This document shows positions 1 to 8,339 of a DNA stretch of 64,000 nt, piece by piece. Under the pieces are notes generated by a model. The model was not told the DNA's origin. It did not search any database and saw only the letters and a list, made by a program, of their open reading frames with translations. The position numbers were made by a program, and so were the translations under genes. The stretch is from Streptomyces sp. 130 (lineage in GTDB: Bacteria > Actinomycetota > Actinomycetes > Streptomycetales > Streptomycetaceae): NCBI RefSeq assembly GCF_007096885.1, contig NZ_VJNO01000022.1, positions 1 through 64,000 of the forward strand, read 5' to 3'. Each line of letters opens with the position of its first letter. Position 1 is the stretch's first letter.

Positions 1-129
1 GGGGCGCCGGCCCCCCCCCATGGGGGGTGGCCGCCCCGGTCGCGGCAACCCCCCCGGGGGGGGGGGCGCCCCCCGCCCGCGCCCCCCCCCCCCCCTCGGG
101 GTACGTGCGGGTGCCGGCGCGGGGCGCCG
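1..129. other. G/C homopolymer-rich edge downstream of dnaA
   Basis: No gene is visible here. The stretch is made almost wholly of long runs of C (up to about 15) and G (about 12), broken by short ordinary sequence. In Streptomyces the dnaA-dnaN spacer with the oriC DnaA boxes should begin here, but no DnaA box is seen in these bases. Such runs at a sequence edge suggest low-quality sequence at a contig end. A natural G/C hairpin cannot be excluded. Confidence 0.6.
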
Positions 130-1926
130 TCAGCCGTTCTTGATGCGGTTCGTGAGCTCGGTGACCTGGTTGTAGATGGACCGCCGCTCCGCCATCAGCG
201 CCCGGATCTTGCGGTCCGCGTGCATCACCGTCGTATGGTCCCGGCCGCCGAACTGCGCGCCGATCTTCGGCAGGGACAGATCGGTCAGCTCGCGGCACAG
301 GTACATGGCGATCTGCCGGGCCGTCACCAGTACCCGGCTGCGCGACGATCCGCAGAGGTCTTCCACCGTCAGGCCGAAGTAGTCCGCGGTCGCCGCCATG
401 ATCGCGGTCGCGGTGATCTCGGGGGCCGTGTCCTCGCCGCCCGGGATCAGGTCCTTCAGCACGATCTCGGTGAGCCCCAGGTCCACGGGCTGCCGGTTGA
501 GGCTCGCGAAGGCCGTCACCCGGATGAGAGCGCCCTCCAGCTCACGGATGTTGCGCGAGATGCGGGAGGCGATGAACTCCAGCACCTCCGGCGGGGCGTT
601 GAGCTGCTCCTGCACCGCCTTCTTGCGCAGGATCGCGATCCGGGTCTCCAGCTCGGGAGGCTGTACGTCGGTGGTCAGGCCCCACTCGAAACGATTCCGC
701 AACCGGTCCTCCAGAGTGACCAGTTGCTTGGGCGGCCGGTCGGAGGAGAGCACGATCTGCTTGTTGGCGTTGTGCAGCGTATTGAAGGTGTGGAAGAACT
801 CCTCCTGCGTCGACTCCTTGCTCGCGAGGAACTGGATGTCGTCCACGAGCAGGATGTCGACGTCGCGGTACCGCTTGCGGAAGGTGTCGCCCTTCCCGTC
901 GCGGATCGAGTTGATGAACTCGTTGGTGAACTCCTCGGAGCTCACGTACCGCACCCGGGTGCCCGGGTAGAGGCTCCGCGCGTAGTGCCCGATGGCGTGC
1001 AGCAGATGGGTCTTGCCGAGTCCCGACTCCCCGTAGACGAACAGGGGGTTGTACGCCTTCGCGGGCGCCTCGGCCACCGCCACGGCCGCGGCGTGCGCGA
1101 AGCGGTTCGAGGCCCCGATGACGAAGGTGTCGAAGAGGTACTTCGGGTTCAGCCGGGCGTGCGGCTCGCCGGGGCCGGGAGCCGGTGCGGGCTGGGCGCC
1201 CATGGGGCCGGGGGCTCCGCCGGGACGGCCGGTGCCGGGGCCGGGGCGGTGCTGCGGCTCCGGGAGTTCGGAGCGGGGGCGCTCGGTGCGCTGGGGCTCG
1301 TACCCCTGGCGCTCGGGCGGCTGCTGACGGTAGTCGTGCTGCGGGGAGCGGCCGCCCCCGTACGGCTCGCGCCACTGGTCGGCGGACGGCTCGCGGTCCT
1401 GGAACCCGCCGAGCCGGGGCTGCTGCCAGGACAGGTCCTCCTGGGTGCGCGGCCAGGCGCCGGGCTCCGGGCGCTGCTGCTGGTAGTCCGGGTAGGCGGG
1501 CCGCGCGGTGGGCATGCCGTCGTCCCCGGGCCGGCTCCCGTAGCCGTCGTACGCGTCGCCGTGCCGGCCGTCGTCGTGCTGCGGGCCCTGGTAGCGGTGG
1601 GGCGGCTGGGAGGACTGGTGCATGGGGGGCGCCGGCGGGCCCGACGGCTCGCCCGCCGAGTCGTCGACCGTGATCGCGATCCGGATGGGACGCCCGCACT
1701 CGCGGCTCAGCGTCTCGCTGATGAGGGGGGCGAGGCGGCCCTCGAGGACGCGCTTGCCCCATTCATTGGGGACGGCGAGCAGAGCGGTGTCGGCGACCAG
1801 GGCGAGCGGCTGGCAGCGCTCGATCCACTGCTTGTCCTTCGGCTCGATGCCCTGCTGCCCCTCCCCGAGGAGCTGCTCCAGCACTCGCGGCCACACTGCG
1901 GCAAGATCGGCAGGTACGTCAGCCAC
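130..1926 (-). CDS. dnaA: Chromosomal replication initiator protein DnaA
   Basis: Binds DnaA boxes at oriC and opens the DNA to start replication. About 598 aa: a short N-terminal domain I, a very long Pro/Gln/Arg/Gly-rich linker (about residues 90-260) typical of Streptomyces DnaA, an AAA+ domain with Walker A GESGLGKT near 295 and Walker B DDIQFL, and a C-terminal DNA-binding domain with the DnaA signature GGRDHTTVMHADRKI near 560. An upstream ATG would add 36 unconserved residues; the GTG giving VADVPADLAAVW matches the usual Streptomyces N-terminus and was chosen. It is divergent from rpmH, with paired DnaA boxes between them that suggest autoregulation. Confidence 0.97.
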   Translation of the reverse strand: MADVPADLAAVWPRVLEQLLGEGQQGIEPKDKQWIERCQPLALVADTALLAVPNEWGKRVLEGRLAPLISETLSRECGRPIRIAITVDDSAGEPSGPPAPPMHQSSQPPHRYQGPQHDDGRHGDAYDGYGSRPGDDGMPTARPAYPDYQQQRPEPGAWPRTQEDLSWQQPRLGGFQDREPSADQWREPYGGGRSPQHDYRQQPPERQGYEPQRTERPRSELPEPQHRPGPGTGRPGGAPGPMGAQPAPAPGPGEPHARLNPKYLFDTFVIGASNRFAHAAAVAVAEAPAKAYNPLFVYGESGLGKTHLLHAIGHYARSLYPGTRVRYVSSEEFTNEFINSIRDGKGDTFRKRYRDVDILLVDDIQFLASKESTQEEFFHTFNTLHNANKQIVLSSDRPPKQLVTLEDRLRNRFEWGLTTDVQPPELETRIAILRKKAVQEQLNAPPEVLEFIASRISRNIRELEGALIRVTAFASLNRQPVDLGLTEIVLKDLIPGGEDTAPEITATAIMAATADYFGLTVEDLCGSSRSRVLVTARQIAMYLCRELTDLSLPKIGAQFGGRDHTTVMHADRKIRALMAERRSIYNQVTELTNRIKNG

Positions 1927-2308
1927 AGGGCACGCTCTCTCGCTGGTCCCACGAATGTGTGGTTCTCGGGACGGTATGGGTCGGGGTGGGTGAGGACCGG
2001 CAGGCGGGAAGAAAAAGAACCGGAGTTCAGCCACGGTAGTCAGCCCGACCCGCGACGTTCAAGTCGTTGTCCACAGCCTGTGCACAATGGGGGGTCCGAC
2101 AGGGCCGGTTTGACCGGATGGCGTAGCCGCGCGTACCGTGACCAGGTCGAGTTGTCGATGGCTGCTGCCGCCTGCCTCCGATGGGCAAAGATCACGATCT
2201 GTGATTGTGAATGCGGTGCACTAGGGCGTTTACGCGAGTCTCTCGTGGGCGCACGGTGACAGCCAGGCGATGTCCCGCCAACACACGAGTCATTTCTGGA
2301 GCCCCCGA
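1927..2308. promoter_or_regulatory. dnaA-rpmH divergent promoter region
   Basis: This 382-bp gene-free stretch separates the divergent dnaA and rpmH starts, so it must hold both promoters. The only clear sites are two facing DnaA boxes near its middle. The half towards rpmH is less GC-rich (around 2,190-2,230), as expected for a strong ribosomal-protein promoter, but no confident -35/-10 pair was assigned. Confidence 0.6.
2067..2087. promoter_or_regulatory. Pair of facing DnaA boxes upstream of dnaA
   Basis: TTGTCCACA (2067-2075) is followed, 3 bp later, by TGTGCACAA (2079-2087), the inverse complement of a one-mismatch DnaA box. Two closely spaced, oppositely oriented boxes in the dnaA promoter region are the expected arrangement for DnaA repressing its own transcription in Streptomyces. 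Confidence 0.85.
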
Positions 2309-2446
2309 GTGAGCAAGCGCACCTTCCAGCCGAACAACCGTCGTCGCGCGAAGACCCACGGCTTCCGGCTGCGTATGCGCACCCGTGCCGGCCGCGCGAT
2401 TCTCGCGTCCCGCCGCAGCAAGGGTCGCGCCAGCCTGTCCGCCTGA
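2309..2446 (+). CDS. rpmH: 50S ribosomal protein L34
   Basis: A 45-aa basic protein of the large ribosomal subunit, starting with GTG. It has the L34 pattern SKRTFQPNNRRRAKTHGFR followed by MRTRAGRAILASRRSKGR, full length for the actinobacterial family. It is the first gene of the rpmH-rnpA-yidD-yidC-jag-rsmG row and sits just upstream of rnpA, as in most bacteria. Confidence 0.97.
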   Translation: MSKRTFQPNNRRRAKTHGFRLRMRTRAGRAILASRRSKGRASLSA

Positions 2447-2467
2447 TCGCGTACAGGTCGTCATGAC

Positions 2468-2839
2468 GTGCTGCCTTCCGAGAATCGGCTGAGGCGGCGC
2501 GAGGACTTCGCGACCGCGGTACGACGAGGACGCCGGGCCGGCCGCCCGCTCCTCGTCGTCCATCTACGAAGCGGTGCAACCGACCCGCACGTGCCTGGGG
2601 AGAACGTTCCCCCGCCGCGTGCGGGTTTCGTTGTCAGCAAAGCCGTGGGTGGTGCGGTCGTCCGCACAGCGGTGAAGCGCAGGCTTCGCCACCTGGTCCG
2701 AGAACGGCTCGCCCTGCTGCCCCCCGGTAGCCTGGTTGTCGTACGAGCGTTGCCCGGAGCGGGCGACGCCGGCCATGAACAGCTGGCCCGAGACCTGGAC
2801 GCCGCCTTGCAGCGGCTGCTGGGAGGGGGCGTGCGATGA
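2468..2839 (+). CDS. rnpA: Ribonuclease P protein component
   Basis: Protein cofactor of RNase P, which trims the 5' leaders of tRNA precursors. 123 aa, GTG start, N-terminus MLPSENRLRRREDF, and the conserved basic helix around VVRTAVKRRLRHLVRE that contacts RNA. It lies 21 bp after rpmH. Its stop overlaps the yidD start by 4 bp (ATGA), so translation of the two is probably coupled. Confidence 0.96.
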   Translation: MLPSENRLRRREDFATAVRRGRRAGRPLLVVHLRSGATDPHVPGENVPPPRAGFVVSKAVGGAVVRTAVKRRLRHLVRERLALLPPGSLVVVRALPGAGDAGHEQLARDLDAALQRLLGGGVR

Positions 2840-3195
2840 AGTACCCGCTGCTGGCTCTCATCAAGCTGTACCAGTGGACGATCAGCCCACTTCTCGGGCC
2901 TGTCTGCCGTTACTACCCGTCGTGTTCCCACTATGGATATACGGCGATCGACCGGCACGGAGCGATCAAGGGAACCGCGCTGACAGCCTGGCGCATCCTG
3001 CGATGCAATCCGTGGTCATCCGGCGGCGTGGACTACGTACCACCACGCAAACGTCCGCGTTGGCACGAACTGCTGCGCAGCGCCATACGCGGCAGCAAGG
3101 GCGGGGACTCCGCCGCTGACGTGCCTCCCGGGGGTTCGGCCACCGACCTCCCGAGTTCGGCCGCAGAGACTTCGCCCAATGCTCAAGGAGCCTGA
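2836..3195 (+). CDS. yidD: Membrane protein insertion efficiency factor YidD
   Basis: A small membrane-associated protein that helps YidC/Sec insert inner-membrane proteins. 119 aa. The family core is clear: YQWTISPLLGPVCRYYPSCSHYGYTAI near residues 12-38 and RILRCNPWSSGGVDYVP near 53-69, with three conserved cysteines. The last 45 residues are a hydrophilic Ser/Gly/Ala tail often seen in actinobacteria. It starts inside the rnpA stop and ends 3 bp before yidC. Confidence 0.95.
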   Translation: MKYPLLALIKLYQWTISPLLGPVCRYYPSCSHYGYTAIDRHGAIKGTALTAWRILRCNPWSSGGVDYVPPRKRPRWHELLRSAIRGSKGGDSAADVPPGGSATDLPSSAAETSPNAQGA

Positions 3196-3198
3196 TTA

Positions 3199-4461
3199 GT
3201 GGACACGATTGCCAGTCTGTTCAGCTTCATCACCTGGCCCGTCTCCTGGGTCATCGTCCAGTTCCACAAGTTGTACGGGGCGATCTTCGGCCCTGACACG
3301 GGATGGGCCTGGGGCCTGTCCATCGTGTCCCTCGTGGTGCTCATCCGTATCTGTCTGATCCCGCTGTTCGTCAAGCAGATCAAGTCGACGCGGAACATGC
3401 AGCTGCTCCAGCCGAAGATGAAGGCGATCCAGGAGCGCTACAAGAGCGACAAGCAGCGACAGTCCGAAGAGATGATGAAGCTGTACAAGGAGACGGGTAC
3501 CAACCCGCTCTCCTCGTGCCTGCCCATCATCGCGCAGTCGCCGTTCTTCTTCGCGCTGTACCACGTACTCTCCGCGATCGCCTCGAACAAGAAGATCGGC
3601 GTCATCGACCAGTCGCTGCTGGACAGCGCCCGTCAGGCTCACATCTTCGGCGCCCCGCTGGCCGCCAAGTTCATGGACAGCGCTGAAAAGGTCGACGCCC
3701 TCGGCGCTTCGCTGACCGACGTCCGCATCGTCACCGCGGTCATGATCGTGCTGATGTCGGCTTCGCAGTTCTTCACCCAGCGCCAGCTGATGACGAAGAA
3801 CGTCGACCTGACGGTCAAGACGCCGTACATGCAGCAGCAGAAGATGCTCATGTACATCTTCCCGGTGATCTTCGCCGTGATGGGTATCAACTTCCCCGTC
3901 GGTGTCCTCGTCTACTGGCTCACCACGAACGTCTGGACCATGGGTCAGCAGATGTACGTGATCAACCAGAACCCGACGCCGGGCAGCAAGGCCCAGGAGC
4001 AGTACCTCGGACGCCTGCTGAAGAGCGTCACAGCGCACGGCGAGGTCCGCGGCCGGACCCGGCGCAACACCGTCAAGCGGATCGTGGCCAAGGGCCCGGA
4101 CCGCAATGACATCGAGCGGAAGTTCGTCGTCGGACTGGCCAAGCTGGGTCTCGCTCCTCAGGAGGACGGCACGGTGGCCAAGAGTGACACCGCCGTCGCC
4201 GAGGCGGAGGGCGGTGCCCCGCAGCGCCGTCAGCAGCCCAAGCGGCAGACGAAGGCGCAGCGCCAGACCGGTACGGCCCACCAGGGCGGAGCCAAGGAAG
4301 GCGACTCCGGCGAGTCGGCGTCCAAGACCTCCCTGCAGAAGAGCACCGCGCAGGACGACAAGTCGAAGCCGGCGGGCAAGGCCGCGTCCGGCTCCTCACG
4401 CCAAGCCAAGTCCGGACAGCGCAAGGGCCCGCAGCGGCCCAAGCACCCGTCCAAGAAGTAA
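3199..4461 (+). CDS. yidC: Membrane protein insertase YidC (Oxa1 family)
   Basis: Inserts and folds integral membrane proteins, alone or with SecYEG. 420 aa with a GTG start. It has the short five-helix Gram-positive/actinobacterial architecture: a first hydrophobic segment near residues 10-30, the cytoplasmic hairpin (MQLLQPKMKAIQERYKSD), the segment with LSSCLPIIAQSPFFFALYHVL, and late helices near 190-250. No lipobox is evident. The last ~150 residues are a Lys/Gln/Arg-rich cytoplasmic tail suited to ribosome binding. It sits between yidD and jag in one operon. Confidence 0.96.
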   Translation: MDTIASLFSFITWPVSWVIVQFHKLYGAIFGPDTGWAWGLSIVSLVVLIRICLIPLFVKQIKSTRNMQLLQPKMKAIQERYKSDKQRQSEEMMKLYKETGTNPLSSCLPIIAQSPFFFALYHVLSAIASNKKIGVIDQSLLDSARQAHIFGAPLAAKFMDSAEKVDALGASLTDVRIVTAVMIVLMSASQFFTQRQLMTKNVDLTVKTPYMQQQKMLMYIFPVIFAVMGINFPVGVLVYWLTTNVWTMGQQMYVINQNPTPGSKAQEQYLGRLLKSVTAHGEVRGRTRRNTVKRIVAKGPDRNDIERKFVVGLAKLGLAPQEDGTVAKSDTAVAEAEGGAPQRRQQPKRQTKAQRQTGTAHQGGAKEGDSGESASKTSLQKSTAQDDKSKPAGKAASGSSRQAKSGQRKGPQRPKHPSKK

Positions 4462-4475
4462 GAAGGAGTCCATCC

Positions 4476-4985
4476 GTGACGGAAGGCACCACCTCCGCGG
4501 CCGTTGAGGGCACCGACACCCTGACTCGCCTTGAGCAGGAAGGGGAGATCGCAGCGGACTACCTTGAGGGTCTGCTCGACATCGCCGACCTCGACGGCGA
4601 CATCGACATGGACGTCGAGGCGGACCGGGCTGCGGTCTCGATCATCAGCGACTCCGCGCGGGAGCTGCAGAAGCTGGTGGGGCGCGACGGTGAGGTCCTG
4701 GAGGCGCTTCAGGAGCTGACGCGGCTCGCCGTGCACCGGGAGACCGGTGACCGGAGCCGTCTGATGCTGGACATCGCCGGGTTCCGGGCCAAGAAGCGCA
4801 CGGAGCTCGCCGAGCTGGGTGCCAAGGCTGCGGACGAGGTCAAGAGCACCGGTGAGCCGGTGAAGCTGGACCCGATGACGCCCTTCGAGCGCAAGGTCGT
4901 GCACGACGCGGTTGCCGCAGCGGGTCTGCGCAGCGAATCGGAGGGCGAGGAGCCGCAGCGCTTCGTCGTCGTCCTGCCGGCCTGA
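4476..4985 (+). CDS. khpB: KhpB/Jag-type RNA-binding protein (KH + R3H)
   Basis: A single-stranded RNA-binding protein of the Jag/EloR/KhpB family, linked in other bacteria to cell-wall and division control. 169 aa with GTG start and an AAGGAG ribosome site. A KH-like region spans about 60-110 (VGRDGEVLEALQEL), and an R3H domain follows near 135-165, with the Arg...His signature in FERKVVHDAV. It follows yidC by 14 bp and is closed by a strong terminator. Confidence 0.93.
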   Translation: MTEGTTSAAVEGTDTLTRLEQEGEIAADYLEGLLDIADLDGDIDMDVEADRAAVSIISDSARELQKLVGRDGEVLEALQELTRLAVHRETGDRSRLMLDIAGFRAKKRTELAELGAKAADEVKSTGEPVKLDPMTPFERKVVHDAVAAAGLRSESEGEEPQRFVVVLPA

Positions 4986-5000
4986 CCGGCTCCTTACCTG

Positions 5001-5030
5001 TCGGCCCCGTCTGTTCGCAGACGGGGCCGA
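5001..5030 (+). terminator. Rho-independent terminator after jag
   Basis: A 12-bp perfect stem (CGGCCCCGTCTG / CAGACGGGGCCG) with a TTCG loop, followed by ATCTTTGT. It lies 15 bp after the jag stop and probably ends most transcripts from the rpmH operon before rsmG. Confidence 0.9.
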
Positions 5031-5093
5031 TCTTTGTCAGCCTGATAGACAGCCACCCATGGCGCGGTAGTGCGGTACGGAAGGACGGTCCCC

Positions 5094-5810
5094 GTGACGG
5101 AGGAAGTAGCGCTTCCCCAGGCGCCCGACGAGGCCCGGGAAGTATTCGGTGAGTGCTTTCCCGAGGCTGTCCGGTACGCGGAACTGCTGGCGGACGCGGG
5201 GGTCACGCGCGGACTGATCGGGCCGCGCGAGGTTCCGCGTCTGTGGGAGAGGCACCTGCTGAACTGCGCGGTGCTCTCCGAGGTCGTTCCCGAGGGAGTC
5301 ACGGTCTGCGACGTGGGTTCCGGGGCCGGGCTGCCGGGCATTCCCCTGGCGCTGGTGCGCCCGGACCTGAAGATCACCCTTCTGGAACCGCTGCTGCGTC
5401 GGACGAACTTCCTCCAGGAGGTCGTGGAACTGCTGGGGCTCGATCATGTGACGGTTGTCCGCGGCCGGGCCGAGGAGGTCCTCGGCTCCCTGCAGCCGGT
5501 GCATGTGGTGACCGCCAGGGCAGTGGCTCCGCTGGACCGGCTGGCAGGCTGGGGCGTGCCCCTGCTGCGCCCGTACGGCGAGATGCTCGCGCTCAAGGGG
5601 GACACCGCCGAGGAGGAGATCAACGGTGCTCGGGCTGCGCTCAGCAAGCTGGGCGTGACGGACACCGAGGTGCTGCACGTCGGCGAGGGCGTGGTGGACC
5701 CGACATCCACTGTGGTCCGGGTGGTGGTCGGCGAGAGTCCGGGAGGTGTGAGGTTCGCCGCAAAGCGAGCCAAGGCAGCGCGGACCAGCCGGACGCGACG
5801 TCGTCGCTGA
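5094..5810 (+). CDS. rsmG: 16S rRNA (guanine-N7)-methyltransferase RsmG
   Basis: Methylates G527 (E. coli numbering) of 16S rRNA using S-adenosylmethionine; loss gives low-level streptomycin resistance. About 238 aa. The SAM-binding motif I is VCDVGSGAGLPGIPLA, preceded by the conserved WERHLLNC of the family. The GTG at 5094, about 9 bp after GGAAGG, was chosen over a GTG at 5070 that has no ribosome site. It sits between jag and parA, the standard place for gidB. Confidence 0.95.
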   Translation: MTEEVALPQAPDEAREVFGECFPEAVRYAELLADAGVTRGLIGPREVPRLWERHLLNCAVLSEVVPEGVTVCDVGSGAGLPGIPLALVRPDLKITLLEPLLRRTNFLQEVVELLGLDHVTVVRGRAEEVLGSLQPVHVVTARAVAPLDRLAGWGVPLLRPYGEMLALKGDTAEEEINGARAALSKLGVTDTEVLHVGEGVVDPTSTVVRVVVGESPGGVRFAAKRAKAARTSRTRRRR

Positions 5811-5859
5811 GCCCTGCGCGGAGTGTCGTGTCCTCGTAGCTACGCTGCGGAGGCATCGT

Positions 5860-5873
5860 GTTTCACGTGAAAC
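5860..5873. promoter_or_regulatory. parS centromere site
   Basis: Exact palindrome GTTTCACGTGAAAC, the ParB-binding core. It lies in the rsmG-parA gap, 150 bp before the chosen parA start. Confidence 0.95.
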
Positions 5874-5956
5874 GTCGTTCTCTGCTGCATGGAATCATCG
5901 GCCGCGGTCATGAGGCAGCTGCCCCTCCCCATCGCAGGCCCGTTAGGGCTACGGAG

Positions 5957-5983
5957 TTGTCCACAGAAGTGGATTCATCCACA
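5957..5983 (+). promoter_or_regulatory. DnaA box pair upstream of parA
   Basis: TTGTCCACA (5957-5965), followed 9 bp later by TCATCCACA (5975-5983), which is one mismatch from the classic TTATCCACA box. Both point the same way. They lie between the parS site and parA and could tie parAB expression, or DnaA titration, to replication. Confidence 0.65.
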
Positions 5984-6019
5984 GAAGAGCGGGCCTCGCT
6001 GGTTCACGACCCCGAAACC

Positions 6020-7096
6020 ATGACAGGCTCTGCTCATTGCGAGCCTGAAGTCGAGGAGAGTGAATCCTTGCGGTCCGACGCCAACATCGCGGGGCCGATG
6101 ACCGATCCGGTCCCCGGCCCCCGAACCGAATCGGCGGGGAACGGTGTTTCACGTGAAACACCGCCGCCGATGGACGACACACCCATTGGTCGTGCGGCCC
6201 AGCTTGCGGTGGAGGCCCTTGGCCGAGCCGGCGAGGGGCTGCCGCGGCCCGAGCAGACCCGCGTCATGGTCGTCGCCAACCAGAAGGGTGGGGTGGGTAA
6301 GACCACCTCGACGGTCAACCTCGCCGCGTCACTGGCCCTCCACGGAGCACGGGTCTTGGTGGTGGACCTCGACCCGCAGGGCAATGCCTCGACGGCTCTG
6401 GGCATCGACCACCACGCTGAAGTTCCCTCGATCTATGACGTTCTGGTGGAGAGCAGGCCGCTCTCCGACGTGGTTCAGCCCGTCCCGGACGTCGAAGGTC
6501 TCTTCTGCGCCCCGGCGACCATCGATCTCGCCGGTGCGGAGATCGAGCTGGTGTCGCTGGTGGCGCGGGAGAGTCGACTCCAGCGCGCCATCCAGGCGTA
6601 TGAGCAGCCGCTGGATTACATCCTGATCGACTGCCCGCCCTCGCTGGGCCTGCTGACGGTCAACGCGCTGGTGGCGGGTGCGGAGGTGCTGATCCCCATT
6701 CAGTGCGAGTACTACGCGCTGGAGGGCCTGGGCCAGCTCCTGCGGAATGTCGAGCTGGTACGGGGTCACTTGAACCCCGATCTCCATGTCTCGACCATCC
6801 TTCTCACCATGTACGACGGCCGGACCCGGCTGGCGTCGCAGGTCGCGGAGGAGGTTCGCAGCCACTTCGGCAAGGAGGTGCTGAGGACCAGCATCCCTCG
6901 GTCGGTCCGCATCTCCGAAGCACCGAGCTACGGGCAGACCGTGCTCACGTACGACCCCGGGTCCAGCGGGTCGCTGTCCTACCTCGAAGCAGCTCGCGAG
7001 ATCGCGCTGCGAGGGGTTGGGGTGCACTACGAGGGACAGCACGCCCACATGGGCGGTTCGATCAGTCAGCAGAGCAATTCGGAGGGGATCCAGTGA
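6020..7096 (+). CDS. parA: Chromosome partitioning ATPase ParA
   Basis: A Walker-type ATPase that works with ParB-parS complexes to segregate chromosomes, notably in Streptomyces sporulation septation. 358 aa from the ATG used here. The deviant Walker A KGGVGKT lies near residue 97, switch I in LDPQGNAST and Walker B in YILIDCPPSLG. The long N-terminal extension is common in actinobacterial ParA. A TTG at 6068 has a better ribosome site (GAGGAG 8 bp upstream) and would give 342 aa, so the start is uncertain. An exact parS lies within the coding sequence. The stop overlaps parB by 4 bp. Confidence 0.95.
   Translation: MTGSAHCEPEVEESESLRSDANIAGPMTDPVPGPRTESAGNGVSRETPPPMDDTPIGRAAQLAVEALGRAGEGLPRPEQTRVMVVANQKGGVGKTTSTVNLAASLALHGARVLVVDLDPQGNASTALGIDHHAEVPSIYDVLVESRPLSDVVQPVPDVEGLFCAPATIDLAGAEIELVSLVARESRLQRAIQAYEQPLDYILIDCPPSLGLLTVNALVAGAEVLIPIQCEYYALEGLGQLLRNVELVRGHLNPDLHVSTILLTMYDGRTRLASQVAEEVRSHFGKEVLRTSIPRSVRISEAPSYGQTVLTYDPGSSGSLSYLEAAREIALRGVGVHYEGQHAHMGGSISQQSNSEGIQ
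6145..6160. promoter_or_regulatory. parS site inside parA
   Basis: The full 16-bp palindrome TGTTTCACGTGAAACA lies inside the 5' part of parA, where it encodes Val-Ser-Arg-Glu-Thr in a variable linker of the protein. Confidence 0.95.
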
Positions 7097-8178
7097 GTGA
7101 GCGTCGTCGAGGGTTGGGGCGAGGGCTCGGTGCCCTGATCCCAGCCGCTCCGCAGGAAAAGCAGCTGTCACCCGCCGGCTCCGGTGCTTCCTCGCCCGTT
7201 CTGACCACGGAGCGGGGCGTGGCAGCCGCAAAGGTGGCCACACTAGGGGCCACTCCCGTCGTGCCTGAGCCGAGCTCGCCCGTGTCGGGGTCCGAAGCCA
7301 CGGTCTCGGGCGATGTGGCCGGCGCGTACTTCGCCGAGGTGTTGCTCGACTCCATCACGCCGAACCCGCGTCAGCCGCGTGAGGTCTTTGACGAGGACGC
7401 GCTCGCCGAGCTGGTCACCTCCATCAAGGAGGTCGGTCTTCTCCAGCCGGTCGTAGTGCGCAAGATCGGGGCCGACCGCTTCGAGCTCATCATGGGCGAG
7501 CGCCGCTGGAGGGCGTGCCGTGAGGCCGGCCTGGAGCGCATCCCGGCCATCGTCCGGGCGACGGACGACGAGAAGCTTCTCCTGGACGCACTTCTGGAGA
7601 ACCTTCACCGGGCTCAGCTGAACCCGCTGGAGGAGGCCGCCGCCTACGACCAGCTGCTCAAGGACTTCAAGTGCACGCATGACCAGCTGGCGGACCGGAT
7701 CGGCCGTTCCCGGCCCCAGGTGTCCAACACGCTGCGTCTGCTGCGGCTGTCCCCTCCGGTGCAGCGCAGGGTCGCCGCCGGGGTGCTGTCGGCGGGCCAC
7801 GCGCGCGCCCTGCTGTCGGTGGACGATTCCGAGGAGCAGGACAAGCTCGCCCATCGCATCGTGGCCGAAGGGCTCTCGGTTCGTGCGGTCGAGGAGATCG
7901 TGACCCTGATGGGCTCCAAACCCGCGAGCGCCAAGAAGGCGAAGGGCCCCCGGGCGGGTGCGCGGCTTTCCCCGGCTCTCTCCGATCTGGCGTCGCGGCT
8001 CTCCGACCGGTTCGAGACCCGGGTGAAGGTCGATCTCGGACAGAAGAAGGGCAAGATCGTCGTGGAGTTCGCCTCGATGGAGGACCTGGACCGCATCCTC
8101 GGCAGTCTCGCCCCGGGCGAGGGCAGGGTGCTGGACCGCGCTTCCTCCGAGGAGCCGGCCCAGGACGACGAGAGCTGA
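7093..8178 (+). CDS. parB: Chromosome partitioning protein ParB (CTPase)
   Basis: Binds parS, loads SMC and spreads as a CTP-dependent DNA clamp. 361 aa. The N-terminal RRGLGRGLGALIPA box contacts ParA. The CTP-binding motif is GERRWRAC near residue 135, with the downstream ENLHRAQLNPLEEA. The helix-turn-helix is QLADRIGRSRPQVSNTLRLL near 200-220, and the C-terminal dimerisation domain is present. The GTG start overlaps the parA stop (GTGA), so the two are translationally coupled. Several parS sites surround it. Confidence 0.97.
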   Translation: MSERRRGLGRGLGALIPAAPQEKQLSPAGSGASSPVLTTERGVAAAKVATLGATPVVPEPSSPVSGSEATVSGDVAGAYFAEVLLDSITPNPRQPREVFDEDALAELVTSIKEVGLLQPVVVRKIGADRFELIMGERRWRACREAGLERIPAIVRATDDEKLLLDALLENLHRAQLNPLEEAAAYDQLLKDFKCTHDQLADRIGRSRPQVSNTLRLLRLSPPVQRRVAAGVLSAGHARALLSVDDSEEQDKLAHRIVAEGLSVRAVEEIVTLMGSKPASAKKAKGPRAGARLSPALSDLASRLSDRFETRVKVDLGQKKGKIVVEFASMEDLDRILGSLAPGEGRVLDRASSEEPAQDDES

Positions 8179-8339
8179 CGCACGCCGAGCGACGAGGGCG
8201 GGCTGTTTCCGGTTCACGGATGACAGTCCGCCCTTTGCTCTGTCACGGTGTCGGCTTGATCCGGTGCTGGTTACGATGCGTTCTGGCAGGGCATTTCCGT
8301 CCATGACGCAGTGGGCGAGAGAAGTGAGGAACAGCCTTC

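Noticed and set aside
220..2259. Long open frame of about 680 codons on the plus strand opposite dnaA
   Set aside because: It mirrors a certain dnaA gene; its Arg/Gly/Val-rich translation and lack of domains are typical of antisense frames in GC-rich DNA.
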